Shown in pieces: positions 13,201 through 19,812 of a stretch of DNA of 64,000 bases. This DNA is from Cladorhizidae sp. MBARI D1340-BT2 (lineage: Eukaryota; Porifera; Demospongiae; Poecilosclerida; Cladorhizidae): NCBI GenBank assembly GCA_028752905.1, contig JAQNBH010000014.1, forward strand, positions 16,165,250-16,229,249, written 5' to 3'. Under the pieces are notes generated by a model, which did no database searches, had not been told where the DNA came from, and was given only the letters and a program-made list of their open reading frames with translations. The translations under genes were made by a program, and so were the position numbers. Position 1 is the stretch's first letter. Each line of letters opens with the position of its first letter.

Positions 13201-13510
13201 ATCATCTTCAAAACAGAGGACCATATACACTGAAAATGCTTCTAAGTTGCAGCAGTTGGAGATATAATTTACATGCCAGTCTGTAACCTGACTGAAACAA
13301 CCCCTGCAATTTGTTGTGTTGGCTCCCCTCTCCCCCCAAAATCAGTATTGAATCTAGTTATCTCGCAACTCTTTCTCTCTCACCTAGCAACAGGATCTTG
13401 ATGACACTCTCCTGCTGTTTCAGTTCACCTCGAAGCTCCCGATCGATGGCCTGGCTTCTCTGCTTCTGTTCCAACTCCTCTGGAGTCCCTGTACTTACAC
13501 ATCCTCCCAT
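1..13510 (-). CDS. Heterotrimeric G protein alpha subunit, 5' part of gene (five exons, continues beyond left edge)
   Basis: G alpha binds GTP/GDP and G beta-gamma at the inner plasma membrane and relays signals from seven-helix receptors. Five minus-strand exons join in phase: 13510-13384, 12039-11948, 10132-10040, 6142-5982 and 38-1, giving about 170 residues. The N-terminus MGGCVST fits the N-myristoylation pattern (Gly2, Ser6) with a palmitoylation candidate at Cys4. Residues 43-51 are the P-loop GAGESGKST, followed by VVKQMKIIH. Exons 3 and 4 encode the helical domain, including [11 protein letters not shown] and LWEDGG...EYQLNDSA. The switch regions, NKxD and TCAT motifs and the C-terminal receptor-contact helix would lie left of the window. 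The P-loop region is most like G alpha i/o, but the helical domain is divergent and I do not assign a class. The introns (1.3 to 5.9 kb) are full of minisatellites. The start lies 514 bases from that of a divergent Kelch-like gene. Confidence 0.9.
100..230. repeat. CA-rich simple repeat
   Basis: Imperfect (CA)n with ACACCACACTACACC interruptions, in G alpha intron 4 (39-5981). No coding signal. Confidence 0.8.
374..640 (+). repeat. Interspersed repeat family R2, copy 1
   Basis: This block starts near ATAAGCTGCAGTT and ends near GCCATTAAAAA. It shares ordered blocks with 2790-3050, 39045-39335 and 52390-52820: AATAAGCTGCAG, GGTAAGCACAGGTGCCTG, and CAGGAAGAGA followed by a short AT-rich end. 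It lies in G alpha intron 4. No terminal repeats or complete open frame are visible, so its class is unknown. Confidence 0.7.
656..830. mobile_element. Palindromic Penelope-like element end (inverted pair)
   Basis: Two inverted arms of about 75 bases face each other: one begins CATTACAATAACCTTCTC and the other ends GAGAAGGTTATTGTAAT. Each arm contains a CTCTCGACGTTTCGAC-type block. The same sequence ends the PLE relics at 45.1-46.6 and 53.1-54.3 kb, so this is a solo inverted pair of PLE ends. The left arm carries a hammerhead-like core on the minus strand (711-748). Confidence 0.7.
1190..1350 (-). repeat. R1 flank of the 70-base satellite, copy 1
   Basis: Read on the minus strand, this block runs from the satellite edge through CACATGTGCAGGAGTATC to a box AAACAAAATGGCCGATGG. 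It is close to 43055-43180 (plus strand), and a diverged copy lies at 26900-27060. The shared flank shows that the two satellite arrays are copies of one larger unit. Confidence 0.75.
1351..2250 (+). repeat. 70-base minisatellite, array A (13 copies)
   Basis: The unit begins GTTAGAGCTCACATAATGCA and ends TATTAGCTAGCTAT, with period 70 from 1351. Units are nearly identical apart from one shortened copy at about 2121-2183. The same unit, inverted, forms the array at 42166-43055. Confidence 0.95.
2251..2789. other. Intron stretch, no gene seen
   Basis: This part of G alpha intron 4 holds a GT-rich tract near 2390-2425 and a GA-rich tract near 2538-2565. I see no coding or mobile-element structure. 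Confidence 0.5.
2790..3050 (+). repeat. Interspersed repeat family R2, copy 2
   Basis: It shares with copy 1 the order AATAAGCTGCAGTT, GGTAAGCATAGGCACC, CCAGGAAGAGACG and a short end before a minisatellite. A remnant frame reads ...[18 protein letters not shown]. It lies just left of the 40-base array. Confidence 0.7.
3140..4406 (+). repeat. 40-base minisatellite, left part
   Basis: The unit is CTCTACTAGGGAGGTGCAGC followed by TCAAATAAATCCAGTGCGTG (40 bases), with about 31 copies here. Variants recur as blocks, for example around 3410-3540 and 3650-3780, which points to duplications of several units at once. The array continues at 5010 after a transposon insertion. Confidence 0.93.
4407..5009. 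mobile_element. Non-autonomous hAT-like element, 603 bases, with 8-base target duplication
   Basis: The element begins CAGGGGTGCCCA and ends TGGGCACCCCTG, so it has inverted ends of 12 bases. It is flanked on both sides by CTCTAGGA (4399-4406 and 5010-5017), an 8-base target duplication as in the hAT superfamily. The TA at the centre of the duplication fits the Buster-type pattern NNNTANNN. The interior is AT-rich with no transposase frame. It sits inside the 40-base minisatellite of G alpha intron 4 and splits one repeat unit. Confidence 0.92.
5010..5715 (+). repeat. 40-base minisatellite, right part
   Basis: This continues the 3140-4406 array after the hAT-like insertion, with about 17 units and some shortened ones (around 5450-5460 and 5570-5580). 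It ends about 270 bases from G alpha exon 4. Confidence 0.93.
5982..6142 (-). CDS. G alpha exon 4
   Basis: The exon has 161 bases, entered at phase 0 after acceptor TTTACACAG, and encodes [12 protein letters not shown]...DSAP plus two bases. The stretch [20 protein letters not shown] then LNDSA matches the conserved end of the G alpha helical domain (LW-x-D-x-G-(I/V)-x-x-x-x-x-R-x-x-EYQL-x-DSA). The donor is TA|GTGAGT at 5981. Confidence 0.92.
6143..6607. other. Intron stretch with short 31-base repeat
   Basis: This is G alpha intron 3. A short tandem repeat (GTGAGCACATGTACAGGCGC type, three copies) lies at 6372-6452. Nothing else is evident. Confidence 0.5.
6608..7233 (+). repeat. 49-base minisatellite
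   Basis: The unit contains GCAAACAAGCACAGTATGAA and GGTAGGGTTTGCTCTAGACC, with about 12 copies. Variants CTCTAGACC and CTCTGGACC partly alternate, giving a 98-base dimer pattern. The open frames here merely follow the periodicity. Confidence 0.93.
7234..7590 (+). other. Unassigned stretch with short coding-like frame (7241-7393)
   Basis: Between two minisatellites in G alpha intron 3, a plus-strand frame of 50 codons (7241-7393, ending TGA) has no Met and follows an acceptor-like TTATTTTTTAG. It includes [17 protein letters not shown] do not recognise a family. It may be a transposon or exon remnant, or chance. Confidence 0.25.
7590..7745 (+). repeat. Short tandem repeat of about 43 bases
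   Basis: About four imperfect units of the type CATGTTACACTCCATGATGT, GTTACGCTGCATGACATGTC. Confidence 0.7.
7785..9330 (+). repeat. 57-base minisatellite with 42-base short variants
   Basis: The unit is GACAGCCAGGTAACAGGGGA, AGTCTCTACTCCACACAGGA, CACGTAGAATTCTCCAC. Shorter units that lack the AATTCTCCA part are interspersed. A block of several units around 8190-8560 is repeated around 8590-8990, a higher-order pattern. Array edges are more diverged than the centre. Confidence 0.92.
9331..10039. other. Intron stretch, no gene seen
   Basis: Mostly single-copy intron between the 57-base array and G alpha exon 3, with a G-rich run near 9650. No convincing coding signal on either strand. Confidence 0.5.
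10040..10132 (-). CDS. G alpha exon 3
   Basis: The exon has 93 bases and 31 codons, phase 0 at both ends, and encodes [20 protein letters not shown] and on to MSPTSQ. This matches the G alpha helix that follows the FK dipeptide (P-(V/I)-(V/I)-(Y/F)-x-N...AM). The acceptor is TTTTTAG. The donor is CAG|GCAAGT, a GC-AG type intron with otherwise ideal consensus. Confidence 0.88.
10160..10210. repeat. (CA)n microsatellite
   Basis: About 25 CA units starting 28 bases from G alpha exon 3. Read in the gene's direction it is a (TG)n tract just upstream of the exon 3 acceptor. Confidence 0.9.
10466..10608 (+). repeat. 36-base tandem repeat, four copies
   Basis: The unit contains CCCATCTAGTCCTAGCCCTG followed by ACCTCTGACATTG. 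The last interval is 44 bases. Confidence 0.85.
10678..11185 (+). repeat. 74-base minisatellite, seven copies
   Basis: The unit begins CAGTTGAACACAGGCCACAC and ends AACTAAGCCACACTGA, with nearly perfect 74-base spacing. It lies in G alpha intron 2. Confidence 0.95.
11186..11947. other. Intron stretch, no gene seen
   Basis: Single-copy part of G alpha intron 2. I searched the minus strand for another G alpha exon and found none, consistent with exon 2 joining exon 3 directly at phase 0. Confidence 0.5.
11948..12039 (-). CDS. G alpha exon 2 (P-loop)
   Basis: The exon has 92 bases. With one base from exon 1 it encodes [20 protein letters not shown] and then [11 protein letters not shown]. This holds the G1 box (GxxxxGKS/T), which binds the phosphates of GTP. 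The acceptor is CTCTCTCAG and the donor is AAA|GTGAGA. Confidence 0.95.
12041..12345 (+). repeat. Purine-rich (GGA/GAA) tract
   Basis: GGAAGAGAGGAGGAGAGGAA-like sequence in G alpha intron 1, with a G run at about 12258-12267. In the gene's direction it is a 300-base pyrimidine tract leading into the exon 2 acceptor. Confidence 0.8.
12346..13383. other. G alpha intron 1, no gene seen
   Basis: It contains a tandem duplication of about 27 bases (GATCCTGTAATCTAAGGTCA type) at 12763-12817 and a C run near 12852-12863. Otherwise unremarkable. Confidence 0.5.
13384..13510 (-). CDS. G alpha exon 1 (start codon, lipidation site)
   Basis: From ATG at 13510 the minus strand encodes 42 residues plus one base: [42 protein letters not shown]. 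It has the usual G alpha features: Gly2 and Cys4 for lipidation, a charged N-terminal helix, and the KILLLG strand that enters the P-loop. The donor is CTAG|GTGAGA. Confidence 0.93.
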
Positions 13511-14024
13511 TTTTTAAACTGAGCCTAGAGAGTAGGGCTTTATCCAAAGCTAGGTTGGACAACTGTCCAATGTCAAATTAGTTCCTGCACTGGCAGCCTA
13601 GGAGGAGGTAAAGGATGAATGACAGTCTACTAGCCTGGAAATATTAAGCATGTATGTTAATCTTGATCAAAAGAACCTATTATATGTGTCACGAGCTGTA
13701 ACATCTGCAACTCAAGCCCACTAGCTAGCTAGTACACACTTCAGCTATCTATCATAGCTAATGACTGGAAAGGGGGGAGTTAGCTGGCTAGCTACAGGGA
13801 AAGCGAGCTATAGAAAACAAATCCAAGAAGTATCCATTATACCTAGCTAACATCAATTAGTCAGCTTCGATTAAACACTAGCTAAGCTAGCACAAATACG
13901 CTCCTGGCGATTTTTACTTGGAACTGGCCTACGAAAAGTTACCTAGAAGTAGTAACGAATGTCCCTTTTCTTTAAGCCTCAGTAATCAGCTGGACAGATA
14001 GCTAGCAAAGTAGCACCTACAAAA
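13511..14024. promoter_or_regulatory. Presumed shared promoter region of divergent G alpha and Kelch-like genes
   Basis: Only 514 bases separate the two start codons on opposite strands, so both 5' UTRs and core promoters should lie here. The region has several short CTAGCTAGCTA motifs and no long repeat, unlike the introns. No TATA box stands out. A bidirectional promoter is inferred from position alone. Confidence 0.5.
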
Positions 14025-14096
14025 ATGTCACATACAACACTCGCAGGGGAAGGGGGAAAAAAAACGAAGAAAAAAAAAGGGCACACCCAGCAAGAG
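14025..14096 (+). CDS. Kelch-like gene exon 1
   Basis: The exon has 24 codons from an ATG with context CAAAAATGT, encoding MSHTTLAGEGGKKTKKKKGH, TQQE. The donor is GAG|GTGAGA. Reading on through the intron stops at 14300, so splicing is required. Phase 0 matches the large exon. Confidence 0.8.
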
Positions 14097-16142
14097 GTGA
14101 GAATACGAGATTTGAAATATCCGGTGACCCCCAAAAGCTTTAATCTGCTATGTCAACCGCTACAGTATACGGAGGGTATGTTGACGTACTGTCTTCTCTG
14201 TTGTCTTGATTTTGGTTATCTGCGCTGGACTGGGTTCTTCCCGACCGGGAGAAAGATAACTGTCCTAGTGACAATCTACCACCTATGTATCTCAACTTGA
14301 GTGAAGTTAGGGTACGTCAATTTCTCTATAATTTCATTAAAATTATATCTAGCAAATTATATCTAGCTAGCTAGCTAAATAAACCATAGGTAACTAGGTG
14401 TACCTCATGATCATATCTCTTTTCTCTATAAGGTGGAAAAGAGTGAGCATCCCAACATTGCTGCTACAAGGAGCCTTTATTTCTCCAGGTCTACTCTTCG
14501 CAGGGTTAACTCGCTGCGTACTCACCACAAGCTATGTGATGTTGTGCTCCGTGTAGGTGGACGTGAAGTGCACACCCACAGAGCAATTCTGGCCTCCTGT
14601 AGTGCCTACTTCCTGGCCATGTTTACTAGTGACATGCGAGAGAGTGATCAGGACATCATTGAGATGAAGGATATGAATCCAGACATCCTGTCTGCACTCA
14701 TCGAATTTGCGTACACTGGAGAAATTACCGTTACTGTGGAGAATGTACAGGAGGTTCTCTCGGCTGCCTCACTACTTCAGATCAAGCAGGTGCAGGATAT
14801 TTGCTGCAACTTTCTCAAGCAGCAGTTGGATGCCAACAATTGTCTCGGCATCAAAAGTTTCGCAGAAGCAAATGGGTGCCAACAACTCTCTGATGTGATC
14901 GACAACTTTGCCCGACGAAACTTTCCAGATGTGGCAGGTGGGGCCGAGTTTCTCAACAGTAGCTGGGAAAACATAGCCAAGCTGATATCCAGTGGAGACC
15001 TCAACGTGAAAAGAGAGGAGGATGTTTACATCGCCATCTTGGAGTGGGTCAAACAAGACCCAGATGAGCGCATACAGTATTTCTCGCAGCTCATGGATCA
15101 CGTCAGACTCCCAATGATGTCGGTCAAGTTCCTGATGCAAGAAGTCGATAACCAGCAGCTTGTCAAAAAGAACATCCGCTGTCGTGACTTACTGGATGAG
15201 GCCAAGCGTTATCATCTTCTATTGGACGAACGCGATGTCCGTTCATCCAACCCTCGCTTTATTCCTCGGAAGTCTACAGTGGGGACACTGTATGCTGTGG
15301 GGGGGAAGGAGTCCTCCGAGAATATCACACGCTCAATGGAGACATACAACTTCTTAGAAAACAAGTGGAAAGAAGCAACTGGGATGATTGTTCGACGACA
15401 GCAGCTAGGCGTGTGTGTTTTGGACTCCAAGGTATATTCCGTTGGGGGCTCTGATGGATCACTCCGTCTGAGCAGTGTGGAGTGTTTTGACCCCTCAACA
15501 AATTTTTGGTCATTTGTTGCTCCCATGAGCACCTGTCGTTCAGGCGTGGGCGTGGGTGTGTTGTGCGGTGCCATGTATGCTGTTGGGGGCTATGATGGGC
15601 GTTCTTGTCTCAATACCGTGGAACGGTACGATCTAGACAAGAATCTCTGGAGCCCCATCGCTCAAATGACCACTCGTAGAAGTTTCCCCGGTGTATCTGT
15701 CTTTGAGAATAAATTGTATGTTTTTGGCGGCAATGACGGCACATCTTTTCTTAACGTTGTGGAAGCTTATGACCCCCATATCAACCGCTGGTCAACTCTC
15801 CCACCCTTGGGAAAGCCAAGGGCAGGGATCGGTGTGGCCGTGCTGGGCCAGCAAATCTTTGTGGCTGGAGGAAATGACGGCACTTCTAGGCTTGACTCTG
15901 TTGAGTTCCTCGATGTGAGAAGTGGAAAGTGGCACACGGCTTCCAACATGATTTCATCTCGTGATGGAGTCTGTCTCTGCACTCTCGGGACAAACTTGAT
16001 CGCTGTAGGTGGGATCAATGGTCCATCCTACCTCAAATCAGCAGAAAAGTACAATCCGATTAGCAACACATGGGAGCTGATTGGCTCTATGGACACATGC
16101 AGGGCAGCTGCTGGTGTTGCTGTGGTCAACACAATTCTGTAA
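14025..16142 (+). CDS. BTB-BACK-Kelch protein (KLHL1/4/5-like), two exons
   Basis: Proteins of this type are substrate adaptors for Cullin-3 ubiquitin ligases: BTB binds Cul3 and the Kelch propeller binds the substrate. Coding is 14025-14096 plus 14433-16142, 593 residues, a normal KLHL length. In the joined protein BTB spans about 55-160, BACK about 165-265 and six Kelch repeats about 305-590, with GG doublets in LYAVGG, VYSVGGSDG, MYAVGGYDG, LYVFGGNDG, IFVAGGNDG and LIAVGGING. The junction PRKSTVGTLYAVGG and the style of repeats 1-3 are closest, from memory, to KLHL1/4/5; KLHL20-like is an alternative. The large exon has no early ATG: its first in-frame Met lies inside BTB, so the start must be in an upstream exon. 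The N-terminus is lysine-rich (KKTKKKK). Confidence 0.93.
14097..14432 (+). other. Intron of Kelch-like gene
   Basis: A 336-base phase-0 intron with donor GTGAGA and acceptor CTCTTTTCTCTATAAG. No repeats apart from CTAGCTAG runs. Confidence 0.8.
14433..16142 (+). CDS. Kelch-like gene exon 2 (BTB, BACK and Kelch in one exon)
   Basis: The exon begins GTG GAA AAG right after the acceptor (codon 25, Val) and stays open for 569 codons to TAA at 16140-16142. All three domains are intact with no frame breaks. Confidence 0.93.
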   Translation: MEKSEHPNIAATRSLYFSRSTLRRVNSLRTHHKLCDVVLRVGGREVHTHRAILASCSAYFLAMFTSDMRESDQDIIEMKDMNPDILSALIEFAYTGEITVTVENVQEVLSAASLLQIKQVQDICCNFLKQQLDANNCLGIKSFAEANGCQQLSDVIDNFARRNFPDVAGGAEFLNSSWENIAKLISSGDLNVKREEDVYIAILEWVKQDPDERIQYFSQLMDHVRLPMMSVKFLMQEVDNQQLVKKNIRCRDLLDEAKRYHLLLDERDVRSSNPRFIPRKSTVGTLYAVGGKESSENITRSMETYNFLENKWKEATGMIVRRQQLGVCVLDSKVYSVGGSDGSLRLSSVECFDPSTNFWSFVAPMSTCRSGVGVGVLCGAMYAVGGYDGRSCLNTVERYDLDKNLWSPIAQMTTRRSFPGVSVFENKLYVFGGNDGTSFLNVVEAYDPHINRWSTLPPLGKPRAGIGVAVLGQQIFVAGGNDGTSRLDSVEFLDVRSGKWHTASNMISSRDGVCLCTLGTNLIAVGGINGPSYLKSAEKYNPISNTWELIGSMDTCRAAAGVAVVNTIL

Positions 16143-17745
16143 TCTGGGACTCTGCATTGTGCCAATTCAGCTCTTTTTATGCAACCGCCATACCTCTCCT
16201 TATTCCATTTGTCATGTTTGAATGTTTTATGTACTTGAACTTCATTAGCACACACTTCCTCACATTCTGTGGGTGCATTGCATGACAGTGCCTATATCCT
16301 GGTGCCTACAGTTTCCATAACATGCCTGTACAGGATGTGTATATAGTTTAATCCTGGACTGAAGCATATGTGGCTGTGTTATTTGGTGGATGAAGCTCCA
16401 ACATTGCCAATATTTTCCCCCCATCCTAACCCCGCAATTCTGGTCACCTTGTCTGTTAGTTTTGTCTCAACCTCTTATATAGTAATCTACTAGCATGCAC
16501 ACACATTCGTCATTGCGGACCATTGTAAGTGTAGACCTTCTGTTCACCATTCTTAACTAGAACAACCTTGCACCTTTCTCACCCCAGTGCGGATTTCAAA
16601 AGGTTTATGTCTACTATAACACCATTCTTTGCCAACATGCATACCATTTCAGATCCTCTATTTTGATACTGTCTGCAGTGACATCCATGGTTAGTGTAAA
16701 ATTGCAAGTAAGTTCTGTGTATACATTGATGGTTGGTATGTCCTTATTCAAATTGCCAGGAAAAACAACCAACAGTTATACCTGGTGCTAATACTGACAG
16801 GCTTTCAGGGAACGTTTATTATACAATATTTGATTCTGGGCATGATTTTATTGTTGGTGCTAATACTGACAGGCTTTCCGGGAATGTATATACAATATTT
16901 GATTCTGGGCATGATTTTATTGTTAATTCCATAAAAAAATGTGCCACATGGCAAGGCAATTTATATTTTATTTTTGCATGACAAAATAGTTTTTCGGTTA
17001 TCATTTGTGATCTGAGATCATTTGGGATCTGAGCAGCAGAGCTTAATACTTGGCATTTTTTGTGGTACGATGGGGGTTGCGGAATTTTGTGGCATCCACT
17101 TCCAACATTCTGACTTTCTCTAGAAATTTGTTTATACATACCATGTTTCGGATCAGGAAATGAAGACTTGAGCGTCCAGTCAAAACATCATATGACAGAT
17201 TTCGAGTTGATTATTGGGAAACAAATATCCATGTCTTCTATTCAGCAAGGGTTCTTGGGAAGATAATTTGTTCTGAATGATACACAGTGGAGTAGGAATA
17301 GGGGAGAGGTGTGTGTGCCCCCACCCTGGCCCCAATGTGAAATATCTTCTTACTCAACTGATACATGCATATATATATATTGCTTTAGCTCTATGTATTA
17401 GGCTTCAGTGATTAAGACCAGGTCAATGCTAGGACCTTAGCTAGAGCAGATCTAACATTAAGTCTAGCAATTCCATCAAACATGTGTTGATGTGTAATGC
17501 TGGAATTTTAGTTACATTCCTGAATATGGTAGGAATTCAGCCAAAATAATTCATAAAAACATTATTTTGAACTTTGGAAAGAAGGTTTACAATTCTCTGT
17601 CCTAACTAGTAACGGAACTATGGATGTATATTTCTAAATGTGTACAGGAGTGTTACGGCCACAGAAACATCTATCAAGCCTTCCTATCATGCCGATTCAT
17701 GTTGTCATTAGCTTTGTGTCAAATAAAGCATAAGCCAGCAATTGC
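16143..17745 (+). other. Probable 3' UTR of Kelch-like gene
   Basis: The first AATAAA after the stop codon is at 17722-17727, which would give a 3' UTR of about 1.6 kb. It contains a tandem duplication of about 72 bases (16783-16854 and 16855-16925, GGTGCTAATACTGACAGGCT type). The UTR extent is inferred. Confidence 0.45.
17722..17727 (+). terminator. Candidate polyadenylation signal (AATAAA)
   Basis: The first canonical hexamer downstream of the Kelch-like stop codon. Use cannot be judged from sequence alone. Confidence 0.4.
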
Positions 17746-19184
17746 AACATGTAGTGGCAATAGCTCCAAATAGACTACCTACTACTGAATAGCTATGAAG
17801 TGCAAGTCTTCACAACTGTGATTGTCACAACAGATGTAGTTGAGGCGATCTTCTCGTGACCTAACATAGCTCATATATACTCCTCGAAATCCCATTTTCT
17901 TCTTCACGCTGTCCTGTCCAATTTGTACATGTATATCCACCACCATTTCTAACCTCCCCCTTCGTAGATCTCATCCCTAGTGTGTCACAGGCCATTTATG
18001 TTGTTGGGTGGGATAAATTATGAACTCTAAAGCCATCATTTCCTTCTCAATGGCGGTTCAGGTTAAAATATCATTGGCTATGTTTGAAAAGTGTGTTTCC
18101 CCTAGACCAGATATCCCACATACATCATAGTTATATAGAAATATCGAAATAATTATCTTTGTTCTCTTCTTGCAAAAATTGTAGGTGTTTTTTTAAATTT
18201 ATTTAAAATTGTAGATTTAACCATTGCAGCCAAAGTCGGGATCCAAATTTGCCATGTCACTAGATGCTGAACAGTGCTACTAGCCATTACGAGGTTGACA
18301 TTAGGAGTTGAAACTTGCAGTATTGCCATTTTGAAAGGGAGAAGTCCACCTGTTTCCCCCCCACTGAAATGTGAACGTCTTAGCTACTTCAACAATAACA
18401 AAAATATTAACAATAGATGATAGAAATATAAATAATAATAATTAACTAATGAAATAATAAATATAGTAATAATAGTAATAATAATGATGGTGACAACAAC
18501 ACCAATAGCAATAAACAAACAGATAAATAATAATAATAATAGTAGTGTAATAATAATAACAATAGCAACAATTAATTATCCCTCTTTTTCTTTTTTCCCT
18601 TTACTCTGTTCGCTTGAAACTCAAGGTCATACAACAATAACACCCAGTTCGTTCCTCTCACTGCTCGAAGGTCCCCCAGTTCAATTGATCCCCAGTTCAA
18701 ATTAGAGGAGAATCATCATTCTCTCCCCCCCTACTAACACTTTTTTCAGGATTCCCAAACCAGTAGATGTATAGTCAACAGACACACAAAATATGATGGT
18801 TTCACCCAAGATGGAACTGGGGATCATGAGTATATACCATAGTGAACACTATTACTGTTTACTTAATTAAAAATTAAAATAAATTAACTGGAAAAAAGTT
18901 TGGGAGGGAGTATAGGGAGTAAGTTAATGATTCCGATCAAGGTCGAACTTGGGACCTCGAGTATCATAGCAAACACGAATTTTCCATTTACTGATGCATG
19001 TAGCTACATGTATATTCTTTTATAGTAAAGTAGTAGTATTAGTAGTAAAAATCTGTGTGCATTTAAGAGCATTCCTGCAGAGTGCGGGGTAACTGCTAGA
19101 ATTTAGGGGTATCATCTAGAGTATATCCTAATCAATGCGGGGGGTATCGGCGGGGGGGTATCAGCGGGTATCAGCGAAACAACA
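17746..19184. other. Intergenic stretch with AAT-rich tract and tRNA-like fragments
   Basis: An AAT/AAC-rich tract lies at about 18400-18570. Two related pieces at 18795-18865 and 18930-18985 (AAGGTCGAACTTGGGACC type) look like the antisense of a tRNA T-arm and may be SINE remnants. No gene is seen. Confidence 0.4.
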
Positions 19185-19315
19185 ATAAGTAACCCTCTCA
19201 AGAATCAACTTCAAATTGTATTCACTCGATGTGTTTCGACTAGATGCTCTAGCCTTCATCAAGAACAATGCATCTAGTCAAAACGTCGAGAGAATACATT
19301 TTGAAGTTCATTTAT
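19185..19315. mobile_element. Penelope-like element end, diverged inverted pair
   Basis: AATCAACTTCAAATTGTATT and its inverted partner near 19300 bracket a core with GACTAGATGCTCTAGCC. It is the same element end as at 656-830, but more diverged. Confidence 0.55.
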
Positions 19316-19722
19316 AGTTATTTTTTCAAACGTAGTGAGGCACTGAACTTAATATTACGGCAACCCTATAGACAAGGAGTATACAGCACTGTTCAGTACA
19401 TGCATCTTCTAGCAGTTGGGTCCATGACTTTCAAACCTGGAATTTTATTATTTATGTTATGTATTTTATGTTATGTGTTATATATATATTTTTTTAAGCA
19501 GTTATACGCATACATAGAACTTTAATGTCAGATTTAATGTCAGAAAGAGCACACGGGTAGAGCTATGTAAGTACAAAAGTAGAGATACTTTCTCCCCCCT
19601 CCCTTCCCCGCCCCCCCCAAGATTTTGAACCACTTTTCTCTCTCAGGTTGTGAATGAATACCTCAAGAAAAATATACGCGGAAAACTAAAGTGCATGGTT
19701 CAACCAGGCCACTCGAAAACTG

Positions 19723-19812
19723 ATGGCTTATCGCGTTGCAGCTTCCAAAGACTCTGTCAGTCCTAGTACTAATGGCGACTCCAGTGTCCAACAAGGGAGC
19801 TCTGCGGTGCAG
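19723..19812 (+). CDS. Membrane protein gene exon 1 (start codon)
   Basis: The exon has 30 codons: MAYRVAASKDSVSPSTNGDS, SVQQGSSAVQ, Ser-rich and hydrophilic. An in-frame TAA lies 36 bases upstream of the ATG. The donor is CAG|GTTTGG. Confidence 0.7.

Noticed and set aside
14433..14435. GTG as a start codon for the Kelch-like protein
   Set aside because: It follows a pyrimidine-rich acceptor and is an internal Val codon; exon 1 at 14025 supplies the ATG in phase.
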